Source: Sequoia sempervirens
Lineage: Eukaryota > Streptophyta > Pinopsida > Cupressales > Cupressaceae
DNA length: 64,000 nucleotides
Direction: 5' to 3'
Assembly: GCA_007258455.2 (NCBI GenBank)
Contig: VDFB02252616.1
Span: 120,440,552-120,504,551, forward strand
Below, piece by piece: positions 10,917 to 22,600 of the stretch. Every line of letters starts with the position of its first letter. The first letter of the stretch is position 1. The notes beneath the pieces are model-generated. The model searched no databases. It saw only the letters and a program-made list of their open reading frames with translations, and was not told where the DNA came from. The translations under genes and the position numbers were made by a program.

Positions 10917-13900
10917 TGTCACGTCTCAAACTTTGATACTACTTGATTTTACTTTATATAGAACTAAAATATGAATGTGTGGTAGAATAAGTGTGTGATA
11001 TTTGAATGATAGAATAAGTGAATGTTATTTTATTTTGGAAAAATGAAATGTGATGATTATTATTTAAATTCAAATGATGTAACATAGAGAATGATATATT
11101 AGAATGATGAATTATATTTCTTTGATTTATATTTTTGGACACTAATCTATTAATAGGTTCCTGAGTTTACATGAGATGTAGGTTGTCGAAGACCAAGAGG
11201 ATGGTTAAGGTAGAGGAGGTTAGCCATCTAACAGGGTTAAGATGGAACAGATACTCTCACACACACGCACTTAGTAACATGTTGCATTTAGGAATTATTA
11301 TTTAGTTAATTGTTTATTTTTGCCTTTATTTTTATCATTGTTAATTAAATTAATTAATGGTGAATTAAAAGTGAAAGGAAATAAAATAATTGTTTTATTT
11401 TTCTTTTATTGATTCTTTGAAAATTAAATATTATTTATGTAGTTGTTGAAGATAATTGAGAGTATAGCAATAAATCTTGCTTTCTTTTAAAATTAGATTT
11501 ATTGGAAAACTTAGAATAAAATGGAAAATGGGAAGATTTTCAAAAACAAGCTGATAGATAGAAAAACAATAAAAAATAGAAAAATAAGAGAAAAATTGTT
11601 AAAAATTAGAAAATAAAATAGAAAACAAAGCAAAATAAAGTTGGAAAAAAGAGAAAGAAAGTAATAAAAAGTTTATAAAAACTTTTATTTTCTCAATAAG
11701 AGGATTCATTCTAAAAATTATTATTTTTTTGTTATCTTTCTTCTTTCTCTCTGATGCAAAACAAGAACAGTAGAATTGGATAGAAATTGGGAAAAGAAGA
11801 GGAACTGGTCGGGAAAGGACAACAGAACTAGAGCAATTTCATCAAGATAGCATATTTACCAGGTTTTTAAATTCTTTTCCAATGAATTTCAATTTCAACA
11901 GGTGTGAATAAATGACTATTTTGTGGAAAGATTGAATTCTTTGTGGATACCCAATTGTTTGCTCAAAAATGAAAACATGAGTTTTGAATTGAAATGTTTT
12001 ATTTTTTGTATTGAAATAAACAAATCTTACCTATACAAGATTGTAATTCTCTTATTCTTTTAAAATATATATGCATATATTTATATATATAAAATTATAT
12101 CTATATATCTTGATGCTACTATAAAATTTTGGTATGGAATATTATATATACTGAACGGAAATTTCCAAAGATTATTCATCACAACTAATTACTGCTCCAG
12201 TATATAAAAATATTACATATCTATATATCTACTCTACTGCATATACATAAATCTACAATACTATTATTTATTTTTTTGGAATGGATCAAACAATACGATA
12301 TATTGAAATCGAATTCTTTCTAGAGATAATTGAATCACTGTATTTAGGCTTAAGTTGCTGAATTTTGAAAATATATATATTTAGGCAAGTATTTTATTTT
12401 GCAGCCTGTAGCTGCATGTTTGGAGGCGCTGTGGAGAGGACAACGACCTCTCCACAAGCCATGGCCTGTGGAGAGGGTGCTGCCCTCCCACAGTGGTTGC
12501 GCCCAAGAGGGGGTTGGCGTCTCCCTCCTCCCCATTCCATGGGCATTCAATGCCTTCCGGTTTTTTGAACAATCAAACTTGAAAATTGCAAACCGTTATC
12601 ATTTTTTTGAATTGTATTTATTGTGAAGAAGTCGCAGCCTGCAGCTTGTAAGATATGAATATACTCATAAATATATATATACAACTACATATATGTTTAA
12701 ATTTATACATTGAAATTTTGTGTTGCTGTAAATGATTTTGATTATAAAGGAAATCTGTATTTGTTACATTCAATTTCAAAGAATTTGTTTCTATTTTATA
12801 ATGATATTTTCTTGATATATATATATATATATATGTATGAATGATAAGTTTATGTAATAAGAACATTGTTTATGCTAATTATAATGCTGATTAATAATGA
12901 TAAGTATATATATTCAGAGTTTTATCTCTGTTTATAATAGATATTTCTTGAATATATGTACATATACATATATATATATATATGTATGTATATATTTAAA
13001 ATTCTGAAGGAATATTTCCAATCTGATTATGAAAGAGTTTAACATACATGTTGAATTATGATTTCATATTAAAATTTCAGATGAACAATAGAAAAACTAT
13101 AGAAACGTACATTGAATTACTATTTTTACGAGAAACATAAGTAATTAATTAGTTGGATTGTAAAATTACATTGGAACAATTATTTATTGGATATTTCCTT
13201 GTCAATGAAATTGAAAACTTGTATAACATTTAGAGAACTTGATAAAACTGCACTAGAAAGAATTGGATGATTGGAAAATGCTTGTAATTTTACAAACTTG
13301 AGAAAATTATGCTATATGTATTTCTTTTATGAAACCACTTCCGGGACATGATGCCGAATGTGGGCTTCTAGAGACGATAGTTTTCCTTTTCAAATCTATC
13401 ATTTTATTCTTTTATTTGCTTGGCCAAGCTAGATGTACCATTGAAACAGATGGATTAAAAGCCTATTATATATATATATATGTCTCTACCACATCCTGAT
13501 AGCGAGTAGTATGCCATTCTATTGTTAGGAATTGCATATAAGCTACAGGCTTGCATCGAGAGTTCCCTCTTGCTTACACCGTTTCGGGTTGCTAGGCTCC
13601 TCGCGTAGGGTCGAAGTTTTCTTTGAGATAGGAAGAAATCCAGGGGAGTGTTAGTGCTTCATGGTTGGGCGGAAAAGGCACCTTAACCTCACTCTTGGCC
13701 TCATCTTGTGGAAGACCGGCGAGGTCGTGGTTGTTGAGGATCAAGATTTCTTCTTCACATGGATATATATATTCTTATACTTCCTTGTATGGCTAGCATG
13801 GCCACTTGTAAATGTAAATTTTTTTATCATGAATGTAATTAATGATGTAAATTGATTTTTGTAACATTGAAATAGATGTTTTGTAATACCTCATTGGTGT

Positions 13901-14069
13901 AAAATTTTGTATTCGATATTGTAATTGCCTTAGAGCAATCTTATTATAATATATATTTGTTTTATTATCCTTATGTGAAAATGTATCTTGAATCAATATC
14001 CTTATTTGGAAAATGTGAATGTTCTTTCTGATTTCCATGTTTAGTAAGTGGGGTTGATGTATCTTTACA
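10917..14069 (+). mobile_element. Solo LTR G inside E gag
   Basis: A 3,153-bp insertion with termini TGTCACGTCTC...TCTTTACA and a perfect 5-bp duplication TGAAC (10912-10916 and 14070-14074). No primer site, polypurine tract or gag/pol similarity was found, so a solo LTR left by LTR-LTR recombination is the simplest reading. It is AT-rich, with AT-repeat tracts around 12064-12110, 12813-12834 and 12967-12984. A GC-rich island lies at 12400-12560. Small frames inside (e.g. 12350-12626) look fortuitous. Confidence 0.8.
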
Positions 14070-14074
14070 TGAAC

Positions 14075-15550
14075 CAAGTGTCAAAGCTGCCCATAGTCCC
14101 TAATCCAGGACAACCCTTGAACCAGGCACCTTTCATGCCTCATTATCTGCAGCCCCAACAATAGCAAGTTTATTTTTAGCAACCCCAAGTGCCATTATAT
14201 CTACAAGGGCACAAATTTCTGCCTGCTCAGTAGAACCAACCAGTAGCACAACCTGTCTTTCGCCAAAATCAAACACCACAACCAAACAATGCAAAGAAGG
14301 ATTGGTTGGATGAACTGACGGAGATGATTAGAAAAATGTCAACAAAAATGACGCACTTAAGGAATCAAAACAGCCAGCTACAAACCTCTCAACGCAACAT
14401 TCAGGCCAGTCTCAATCGAGAGGATAGAGATAATTGTGATGCAGGTACCTCATCGGGGTAGAATTACGAATGGGGACAAAATTTCAATCAAAAATTTGAA
14501 AGAAGGCCTTCGCAAAGGAAAAACTGAACATGGAATACAAGGCCAAACAATGGAGGTGTTCCTACTCCTCTTGATCAACCCGCCAACACGGAGAAGACAA
14601 CTAGTGGAGTGTACCTTGCCGAGGCAACTTTGTCTGGATGGTGCCAGATCCATAAAACGAATAGGCACTCTGAGTTGGATTGCCCTAAGTTCCTCACAGT
14701 TGTGGAGATCTTTCAAGTTGAAGTCTAGAACACCATAGATAGTGTTGGGTGTCGAGACATAGTCCCATCGAAACCATACAACTCTTTTGTGCTCGTGGTT
14801 AACCAAGCTCCCTTTCCATGAAGCGAAATCAACGAACTTGAGAACGAGACCGCTTCCACAAAGAATGAAGTGAAAGAGGTAAGGAACGAATAAAATTTAT
14901 CTCAACTCTTTGCTTCAGTAGATAACGGTCCAATAGATGAGGAAGAGTTTCGTGAGGATGAGGTCCAAATGTTTCATCAAAGGGCAACTCCATATAACTT
15001 AAGAAATAGGCAAGCAGGAGGACCTTTCACAACTTCCACTCCACCTAATAACTTTAGCACCCTGCCTGACCCTAATGCCAACAACAATCCTGGCTACCCC
15101 TATGTCCCTACTCAATACTTCAATAAGAAAAAACAACTGAATCAAACGTAAAACCGATCAGCTAGCTCTTCCTTAGGTAGAGCCTTCTAGGCTGAAATTG
15201 AGCAAATGGGTGGGTATGTTGCTGAAGAGTTCAAGAAGGTCAAAATTAGTCTACCTGCCTTTGAGTTACTTAAGGTCCCTACAGTTAGGCACACCTTTTT
15301 GAGGGTGATTAATGGGACCCCTTCCTCCAAGTCAACACAAGAGATACCAACCAAGAGAGTCTATTTCAAAGAGCCATCACATGAGCCCGTAATTCAGGAG
15401 ATTATAGGTAAGAAGAAAGGTGTTCCTCCAAATCAGCAAACTAGAAAACAACCTGCTAAAGAACAAAGCCAAGGGAAAGCTAAGGAAAAGACCAATGAAA
15501 AGGACAAAGGTCAAGTGGCTCAGGCTAACATGCCTGCGGGACTATTCTAG
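14075..15550 (+). pseudogene. gag: Element E gag, 3' part (with zinc-knuckle-like motif)
   Basis: This is the continuation of gag after solo LTR G. It has a Pro/Gln-rich linker, then NAKKDWLDELTEMIRKMSTKM (14290s), then a CQIHKTNRHSELDCPKF segment around 14638-14690. That segment resembles the short Cys/His knuckle (C-x2-H-x4-H-x4-C) that gypsy Gag proteins use to bind RNA. Further on are RATPYNLRNRQ, and at 15206-15550 a Lys/Gln-rich spacer leading to protease. Several stops (e.g. near 14460, 14818, 15149, 15188) break it. The frame shifts at about 15550 into the protease frame. Confidence 0.65.
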
Positions 15551-15559
15551 GGAAAGTTT

Positions 15560-15911
15560 GAAACACCTCCCTTACCACTATCAGGATATTTGGGATTGTT
15601 TGACTGATTCAGGAACATCAGCTAATGTCATGCCCCTTGCCATATGCAAAGCATTGGGAATAGTCCCCACTCCTTCTAGGCAGAAGGTGACCCAACTGGA
15701 CAAAACTGAGGTGAACATGGTTGGAGAAATCAATCGTATTCCCATGCAGATTGCTATAGATCCGAGAGTACAAGTTATTGACATCCAGGTTGTGGATATT
15801 TCTGACATGTACATAATAATCTTGGGACGAGACTTCACCCGAGCATTGAATGGGTATGCCACAACTGACTTCTCTCGCATGTGGTTGCCATGGAAGGGAC
15901 TGCCAAATTAG
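15560..15911 (+). pseudogene. Element E aspartic protease (PR)
   Basis: Retropepsin-type protease that would cut the Gag-Pol polyprotein. The active-site loop reads LTDSGTSANVMPLAICKALG (around 15598), with the catalytic DSG triad present. The flap and hydrophobic segments follow (VIDIQVVDISDMYIIILGRDF), the ILGRDF motif being the usual C-terminal landmark. Length fits a plant gypsy PR domain. The domain itself is open, but the flanking polyprotein is broken. Confidence 0.8.
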
Positions 15912-15935
15912 ATTCGCATAGACCGAGAGCCATGC

Positions 15936-16866
15936 ATGAAGTTTATGATCACAAAATACAACACCAATGAAGTGTTGTTTGTTGAAATTGAGCTGGGAAA
16001 TTATTCTCTCGTGTCATATCAAGAAGAATCAGAGTCTCAGGAAGAAGAGATGATTGAAGAAGTCTTCTTGGTATTATGCAACACTCCTTCCGATATAGCC
16101 TATGCACCTCAGAGCATAGAGATGTTGGTGGAATTAGATGATGATGAATCCTACAATGATGAGAATTTGGGATTGTTGGATGGATTCCAGGATTTCATGG
16201 AGAAATGCATACAAGATCAGCTCAGCCTAGGGGCCGGAATGGATTTTCAAGAACTCTTGCTACCTAGTTGGTGCAGAGTGCATAATGCTGCCCACTCAGA
16301 ATTTGAGTGCTGCTTGTTTCAGACAACAGTAAAACATATTAAAGGACAAGTCACGTCTCAAAAGGAGCTCCCGATGGGACAACCTTCCACCAATCATGTT
16401 GAGCCACTAACTGTTCCAGAGATTGAAAATGCGGGCATGCAGCCAAGGAGGAATGAATGCACGATTGGCCCCGAAGTTAAAGAACCCTCCAAGTTCTGGA
16501 CGCTGCGCTTCGATGGATCTAAGTCCAAGCAAGGAGCTGAAGTTGGATTTGAGCTCATCAGCCCTACGGGTAAGACTTACTTCGCTGCTCATAGGCTTCT
16601 GTTTTATTGCACAAATAACATAGCAGAGTATGAGGTGCTAGTTCATGATCTCTTAATGGCTCTAAGGAAAAAAGTTAAAATGCTGCAAGTCTTCGGTGAT
16701 TCAGAGTTAGTAGTGAAACAAGTCAAGAAACTGTATTCCTGCCATAATAGAAAGCTAGAAAACTATAGGCATAGAGTTTGGGACATGTTAGAAAGCCTAG
16801 ATGCCTTTAATATTTAGCTGATTCCCCGATCCCAAAACTACACTGCTGATGCCTTGGCTCAAGCAG
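15936..16866 (+). pseudogene. Element E linker plus archaeal-type RNase H (aRNH)
   Basis: A 293-codon frame. Its first half is an acidic linker. From about residue 185 it is an RNase H of the RVT_3/archaeal type: WTLRFDGSKSKQGAEVGF (first Asp, about 16513), NNIAEYEVLVHDLLMAL (Glu, about 16626), VFGDSELVVKQV (second Asp, about 16699). After a TAG at 16815 comes NYTADALAQAAS (last Asp, about 16847). All four catalytic acids of the D-E-D-D set can be seen. A second RNase H is a hallmark of Tat/Ogre gypsy elements. Here it lies between protease and reverse transcriptase, before the gypsy-type RNase H. Confidence 0.75.
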
Positions 16867-16999
16867 CCAGCACGCTACAACCCCTCTCTTTGTCTGGCCT
16901 CAAACAATTTACTGTTGAGCATACCTCCACCCATCTGTGCTAGACAATGTCACTCATTTCTAGGTGTTCAACGACGCCAAACACATCTTGGATTTCATC

Positions 17000-17490
17000 A
17001 CTAGTTCTGATGTGTTTGCAACTCAAATAATTGATGAGACTGAGCTTGAAGAGGCTGAATTAGATATAGAAGGGGTCATCAACCTCAAGATGAACACCAT
17101 TCCAAGAGGCATGGGTCAACTTGAACGTATATTTGACTTAGATCATATTCAAGACCAAGATCAACAGGCAAAGAAGGATTCCATTAATAATCAGTGCAAC
17201 ACTCATAACCTCAGAACAACCGAAGGGGTTAAAAATGTATTCATTGGTAAAGTCTGCACGTTAGAAGAAAGAAAATGAAGCATTGATGCTTTGCAGAAAT
17301 ATCATGATGTAGTTGCTTGGAGCTATGAGGATTTGAAGACATATGGCACCTTGATTATGACACACATTATACCTCTTAAGCCAGATGTGTAACCATTTCA
17401 GCAACAACAACGTCCCATCAATGCGTTGTTGGAGCCCATTATTTACAAGGAGGTACAACAGTTACTTTAAGCTAGGATTATATTTCTAGT
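17000..17490 (+). pseudogene. Element E linker between aRNH and RT
   Basis: The open piece 16964-17278 (ITSSDVFATQIIDETELEE...) is followed by a broken stretch encoding DALQKYHDVVAWSYEDLKTY (17283-17342) and HIIPLKPDV. The AWSYEDL and HxIPLKP motifs are the usual lead-in to plant gypsy reverse transcriptases. Stops are present at 17276, 17389 and 17468. Confidence 0.6.
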
Positions 17491-18130
17491 CAGACACTCT
17501 ACATGGGTGGCCAATTTGGTTCTGGTTAGAAAAAAGAACGGAGAAATCAGATTGTGTGTAGACTTTTGCAATTTGAACATAGCCTCAAAGAAGGACAATT
17601 ATCTAGTGCCTTTGCTGGATGAAGTACTTCAGATCGTCAATGGTTCTCAGATGATGTCCTTCCTAGATGGGTATTCTGGATACAACCAAGTAATGGTGTA
17701 GTACAAGGACAAACACAAGACAACGTTCACCACGAAGTGGGGAACCTTTGCTTATAGGAGGATGTCGTTCAGACTCATCAACGTTAGTGCCACTTTCCAA
17801 CGTGCCATGGACATAGCCTTTAAGGATCTGATCAGAAAGTGCATTATCATCTACATGGATGATCTTACCGTGTTCTCAAAGTAGCAAGGTGATCATGTTT
17901 CCGATATATGCAAATTTTTTTAGAAGTGCAAAGAATTTGGGATATCCCTTAATCCGAAGAAGTGTATCTTCGGAGTTACAGAAGGTAAGCTGCTCAAACA
18001 CATTATTTTAGAGCAAGGGATCTCAATAGACCCTGAGCATATTCAGTCCCTCTTGAAGATTCTGCTGCCAGGAAACAAGAAAGAATTGAAGTCTTTCTTC
18101 AGAAAGATTTAAATTTTGTCAGAAAATTCA
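17491..18130 (+). pseudogene. Element E reverse transcriptase (RT)
   Basis: RT copies element RNA into DNA. Motifs appear in order: WVANLVLVRKKNGEIRLCVDF (17500s), NLNIASKKDNYLVPLLDEVL, SFLDGYSGYNQV (about 17668), a TAG at 17698, then TTFTTKWGTFAYRRMSFRLINVSATFQRAMD (17718-17810). The catalytic box IIIYMDDLTVFSK is at about 17845-17884, followed by stops at 17884 and 17923 and KEFGISLNPKKCIFGV. The YMDD core is intact, but at least three stops make it dead. This is clear Ty3/gypsy-type order and sequence. Confidence 0.9.
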
Positions 18131-18780
18131 TTACGGGCTTTGCTGAAATAGTCAAGCCCCTTAATGCCATGTTGAAACAAGATGCCAAAATTGAGTGGAC
18201 TCGAGAGGCAAAGCAAGACTTTGAGGAAATAAAGAAATTAATTGTTGATGCACCTGTGCTAGTTAACCTTGATTATCTGAAGCCATTTTATATTTACTTG
18301 TTTGCTTCAGATCATTCGTGTGCCAACATTTTGACTCAAAAGGATGATGAAGGGAGCGAGCACCCAATTGCCTTCATGAGCGTTCCTTTAAAGGATGTTG
18401 AGCTGAGGTACCACAATGTGGAGAAGCAAGCATACGCCCTCGTTAGAGGAGTTAAGAAATTTAGACATTACATCCTGCGGAACAAAGTGTTTGCCATAGT
18501 GCTCGATCCAGCGATAAAAACATTGCTAATGCAAAATGAGTTGAGCGAAAGAAGAGCAAAATGGGTGACCCTATTGTAGGAGTATGACATGGAAATCCAG
18601 CCAATGAAATTAGTAAGAGGGAAAGCCCTTACCCGTACGATAGCTGAAACACTGGTTGAAGCAGTTCCCAAGCTTACAGTCCAACAATATCAACTTGAGG
18701 ATGTCTCTCCTGGAGAGTGGTATGACGATATCATCTACTACTTGCTGCACAACAAGTGCCCACCTCATCTATAGGGAGTT
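18131..18780 (+). pseudogene. Element E gypsy-type RNase H (RNH)
   Basis: The open part 18169-18579 starts with the RT-thumb/connection segment IEWTREAKQDFEEIKKLIVDAPVL. It continues into the RNase H fold typical of Ty3/gypsy: FYIYLFASDHSCANILTQKDDEGSEHPIAFMS, VEKQAYALVRGVKKFRHYIL. The first catalytic Asp is normally in a D-A-S motif; here the site reads LFASDHS. This is the second RNase H in the element. After a TAG at 18577 the frame continues to 18770 with a stretch typical of the RNH-integrase spacer. Confidence 0.8.
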
Positions 18781-18798
18781 CAAAAGTGTCCTCTCCAA

Positions 18799-19968
18799 TT
18801 GAAAAGCGACAGTTACATGTTGCGAGGGTCTATAATTTATAAGAAGAATCATGAAGGGATCTACCTCAAATGCCTCAGAAAAGAAGCAACACGGGTACTA
18901 AAAGAATTCCACAATAAGTTTCGCACTGGTCATGGATCAGGCCTTTCTACTACTCATCAAATCCTACAAGCTGGATATTACTGGCCAACAGTCTTCAAGG
19001 ATGCACATAGCCATGTCCGAACATGTCATGTCTGCCAAACTGCTGCAACCAAAGAGAGAAACGTTGTTGTCCTATTGCAACCAATCCTGGAGGTAAGACT
19101 GTTCGCGTAATGGGGTCTCAACTTCATTGGTCCGGTAAGCCCACCATTTTCTGTGGGTCACAGGTACATTCTAACTGCATCTAATTAGTGTACTAGATGG
19201 ACAAAAGCTATTGCATGTAGGCAATGTACCACAAAGGTAGTAACTAATTTTCTTGAAAGTTTTATCTCAAATCATTTTGATTGCCTGTATGCTTTGGTTT
19301 GTAATAATGGCCCCGCTTTCTCTTTGCTCAAATTTGCTAGTTGGGCCCTTGACTATGACATTTCCCTTAAATTCTCATCTAATTATTATCCACAGGGCAA
19401 TGGCCTAGCTGAATCCACAAACAAGAACTTAATCACTATGATCAAAAAACTGCTCGATAGGAATCCTAAAGACTGGCACACCCAATTTCGTTTTTCCCTT
19501 TAGGTAGATCGTACACGCCACAAGGCTTCCCTAGGTAATTCCCCGTTTCACCTCGTTTATGGCTTAGAGCCCGTGTTCCATGTTCACCTCAAGATTCCCA
19601 CCCTCTAGTTCATCAACACCTTTTACGAAGAGGGGGGTCGACAAGAAGCCCGCTTAACCGAATTACTCCACCTAGAAGAAGTGTGTGACTGTTCCATTGA
19701 AAATTTCACCAAACATCAGGGTGTGGTCAAACGATGGTTTGATCGACGAGCCAAAGTCAAGGCCTTTAGAATTGCTAATCTGGTCCTATGTTGTGACAAG
19801 GCCCATGAAAAGAAAGGGAGACATGAAAAATTCGACAAGCTCTGACTTGGCCCCTTTCATATTTCTAAAATCTTAGGAGATAACACTTTCCACCTCAAGA
19901 CCTTAACTGGGGAAGATGTCTCGTTGCCTATCAACGGGCAACACCTTAAGCATTATTTTCTTGCCTGA
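18799..19968 (+). pseudogene. Element E integrase (IN), catalytic residues lost
   Basis: Integrase inserts element DNA and makes the 5-bp duplications. The zinc-binding H-H-C-C part is present: KEFHNKFRTGHG and VRTCHVCQTAATKE (18904-19050). In the core, the first catalytic Asp (usual WGLDFIGP) reads WGLNFIGP at about 19112 and the second (usual DNGP) reads NNGP at about 19302. The Glu is kept in GNGLAESTN (about 19400). Both Asp-to-Asn changes are single G-to-A transitions. A TAG at 19501 and further stops follow. The C-terminal part resembles the usual GPF module (LGPFHISKILGDNTFHLKTL). No chromodomain is seen; the reading ends at NGQHLKHYFLA (19966). Confidence 0.85.
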
Positions 19969-20901
19969 GCTCTTTCGAGTTGGCCCTTTGTAAATGCTTG
20001 TATATAACTTAGTTTAGGTTTCCTTTCTTTGTTGCTCTGCTATTTGTTTTGCTTCTATTTTGCTCGTCCCTCAACTGTCCTATTTTGCTAAGGGTGTTCC
20101 TTTGTTCTGATGTGGTGGTCATGCTTGGTTTGATGAGCGGTTCACTTTGCTACTTGTCTTTAGTGTTCTTTGGATAAATATTCACTCCCAACTATCGTTC
20201 TTTGATTATTGCTATGGAATGGTCTCCTTATTTGAACTTTGACTTGACTTAAAACTCGACCCTTAGTTGAATCCTTTTACGTTCATCTCAAATCTTGCAC
20301 AAAACACATACTAATTGTTTTCGAAGAGCTGTATAGTGGTCGTTATGACGGTTTAGCAAGTGAAAATCTTAAATCTGCTTCAGTGACCACTATGATTCCA
20401 AACCCATTGTAAGCTTCAAGGCTTACACGGTTGAGCAAAAGAAAGACTATTAAAAGAGATATCAAAAGAAAAGAAAAGAAAGAAATGTTAAAATCAAGCA
20501 ATTGTGTGGGTGTGCGGATAACTCTACCAGGGCTATGGATGCCTGGCTAGCAGTAGAGCAATGTTCGTCGAGTTACAACAACAACCCTGTCGGGGCTATG
20601 GACGCCTGACTGGAAGCGGGGCAATGTCCAGGTTACTTTTGGAGTTAAACGATTTATGTAGCTTGCTTGGTCTAATTAACAGTCATTTTTCACAGTCTCC
20701 AAGGAAAGGGAACAAATTCACCATACACACACACTTCTGGGATGTTTTGAGATTTGATTCAGTTAAGGACTTCGTTCTCTCTTAAGTCCCGCAGTTCACT
20801 TTTGGAAACCGGCCCTTGGTCTGCAAAACCAGAGATTCTGGGTTCTAAATGAGCATTTATCCTTAGAACGCTCAGGAGTGTTCCCCAACAGAGTCGCCAT
20901 T
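19969..20901 (+). other. Element E non-coding 3' internal region
   Basis: About 930 bases between integrase and LTR2 with no credible gene. It contains two diverged copies of a GGGCTATGGAYGCCTG...GCAATGT unit (about 20529 and 20593) and an A/G-rich stretch at 20450-20490. No clear polypurine tract abuts LTR2. Instead the last bases (20881-20899) form a primer-site-like sequence on the opposite strand. Confidence 0.55.
20881..20899 (-). other. Antisense primer-site-like motif next to E LTR2
   Basis: On the minus strand this reads TGGCGACTCTGTTGGGGAA, close to the TGGCGACTC...GGGGA primer site I associate with many plant Ty3/gypsy elements. It lies two bases outside LTR2, in the place a primer site would occupy if the element ran on the minus strand. 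All coding domains run on the plus strand, so its role here is unclear. Confidence 0.45.
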
Positions 20902-21415
20902 TGTTGTGCCTATAACACACATGCCCCGTTCGGAATGGGGACCCTCTCTTTTTGTTTTGTCAGCTCACTTTTTCCTTCACCTCGTTTTGCAAGCCCCTTA
21001 TTTTGAGTCCTAGGTGGTCAAGGAGCCCTAGAGTCATCATCTTAAGTTGACCAAGTTTCACCGCCTTCAAAATTTCTAAGTCTTTAGCCTTTGTGCAGTT
21101 CCCTTGGCAGTTTCCTTCAAACTTTGAAATTTCCATCCTTCACGCAATGCGGGTCCGCCTATGCAGGCCGCCTTATGTGGAACTCTGTGGTATCTTTTCC
21201 GTTCCAAACGAACGACTCAACCCATCCACCTGCCTTGCGGGATGTGCAACTTCTTTTTCCATTTTTTGTGCTGACTCGCCAAACGACTAACAAGTGAATG
21301 TCATCCGCTTTGCGAACCTCATCTTTCCTGCCACCGCAGCTTTTGAATTGCGTGCCGACCAACCATGGCTACTTTCGTATCTGCATTAATGGTAGGCATT
21401 TAATGCAAAAAACTC

Positions 21416-21423
21416 TATAAATA
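21416..21423 (+). promoter_or_regulatory. Upstream TATA box inside element E LTR2
   Basis: TATAAATA in ACTCTATAAATAACAATC is conserved with 2492-2499 in LTR1. It is a candidate promoter for the LTR-borne ORF. Confidence 0.5.
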
Positions 21424-22246
21424 ACAATCTCGAGAAGTCATTTTCGCCGTCAGAATTTCAGAAGACTTGTCAGAGCCTCTTGCAATCGCCGCCTCCGCGC
21501 CCGCAAGATCTCTTTGCCATTCAAGCACCATTGTTTGCAGTGTCTTCTCATACTTCGTCGGGTTTTCCAAGTCAGTTTTCCAGTGCCACCTTTGTTTTGA
21601 GTTTTCTTCAATTTTTGCAAAAGTGTTAAATTCTGATGAAAGAAGGACTCAAAACCAATTAGATCCCATCATGACGAACAAAACCCATGTTGTAAAACTT
21701 GAAAAATCTTCTCGAATCCACCTCGGAAGAAGGGCATGCAAAACTTTCACTCTTCTCGACTGTTCTTGAACCAAAGCCATCATGCTCATGTGGTCCGCTG
21801 GACGTTCGCCACCGTTTCCTCAATCTTTGAGCAACAAACTTTAAAGCAACTACCTTGGCTTCCCTTGGGCCCACGTGTGCGGGTAGACACCCTTTCATGG
21901 CCTTTTGTTTCAAACTTAGCCAAAATTCGCAAGCCCAAAAGTAAACGTCTCTCGGCCCTTGTGGGCCCGCGAGTGTGAGCCTCCACTTGCGGATCACCCT
22001 TTGTACTCGTTGTTCAAAACAACTAATTGAACCCATCCTTTCTCTAGGCAAGCCCAACGTGGGAAACTTCCGTCCAATTTTCAAGCCAAAACACCTAAGT
22101 CTGGAGTCAATGTGACCGTGTCTGAGTGATAAGCTAGTGGAAGTGGATCCGGGAATGAACTCATCCCATAGGTGTTTCCATAAGAATCAATTCCCAAAAT
22201 GACTCCGCTTCCGATGAATGTTCACCCCATACTACGCCCTTATCCT

Positions 22247-22600
22247 TTTGGCGAAAGTAGAACCATAATGGGAATTGAACTTGGAACCATCGGTTGGTTT
22301 CGAGTCTAGATTCCATTATGATCCCAGTTCCGAGTCCGAAGTTGGAATTGGACCCTTACCCTTCTGGCGGAAGCAGAATCGGAATGGAAATTGAACTTGG
22401 AACCAGCGGTTGGTTCTGAGTCCAAATTCCATTCTGATCTCGGTTTTGATATTCACCCTTACCCTCCTGGCAGAGGCAGAATCAGAGTGGGAGACAAACT
22501 TGGAACCATCAGGTGGTTCTGAGTTCGGATTCCGTTTCGATCCCGGTTACGATCTCGTTTCCATTCCGAACCCGACCCCACTTGTGTTAAGAAGCTTTTT
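22247..22600 (+). repeat. Imperfect ~110-bp tandem repeat in E LTR2
   Basis: Counterpart of 3319-3660, with about three diverged units carrying TTGAACTTGGAACC and GGTTGGTTYYGAGTC blocks. It shows that the array is a native part of the LTR. Confidence 0.6.

Noticed and set aside
12350..12626. Overlapping frames on both strands in the GC-rich island of solo LTR G
   Set aside because: Overlap on both strands in a short GC-rich patch, with no known motif; more likely an LTR regulatory or R-region patch.
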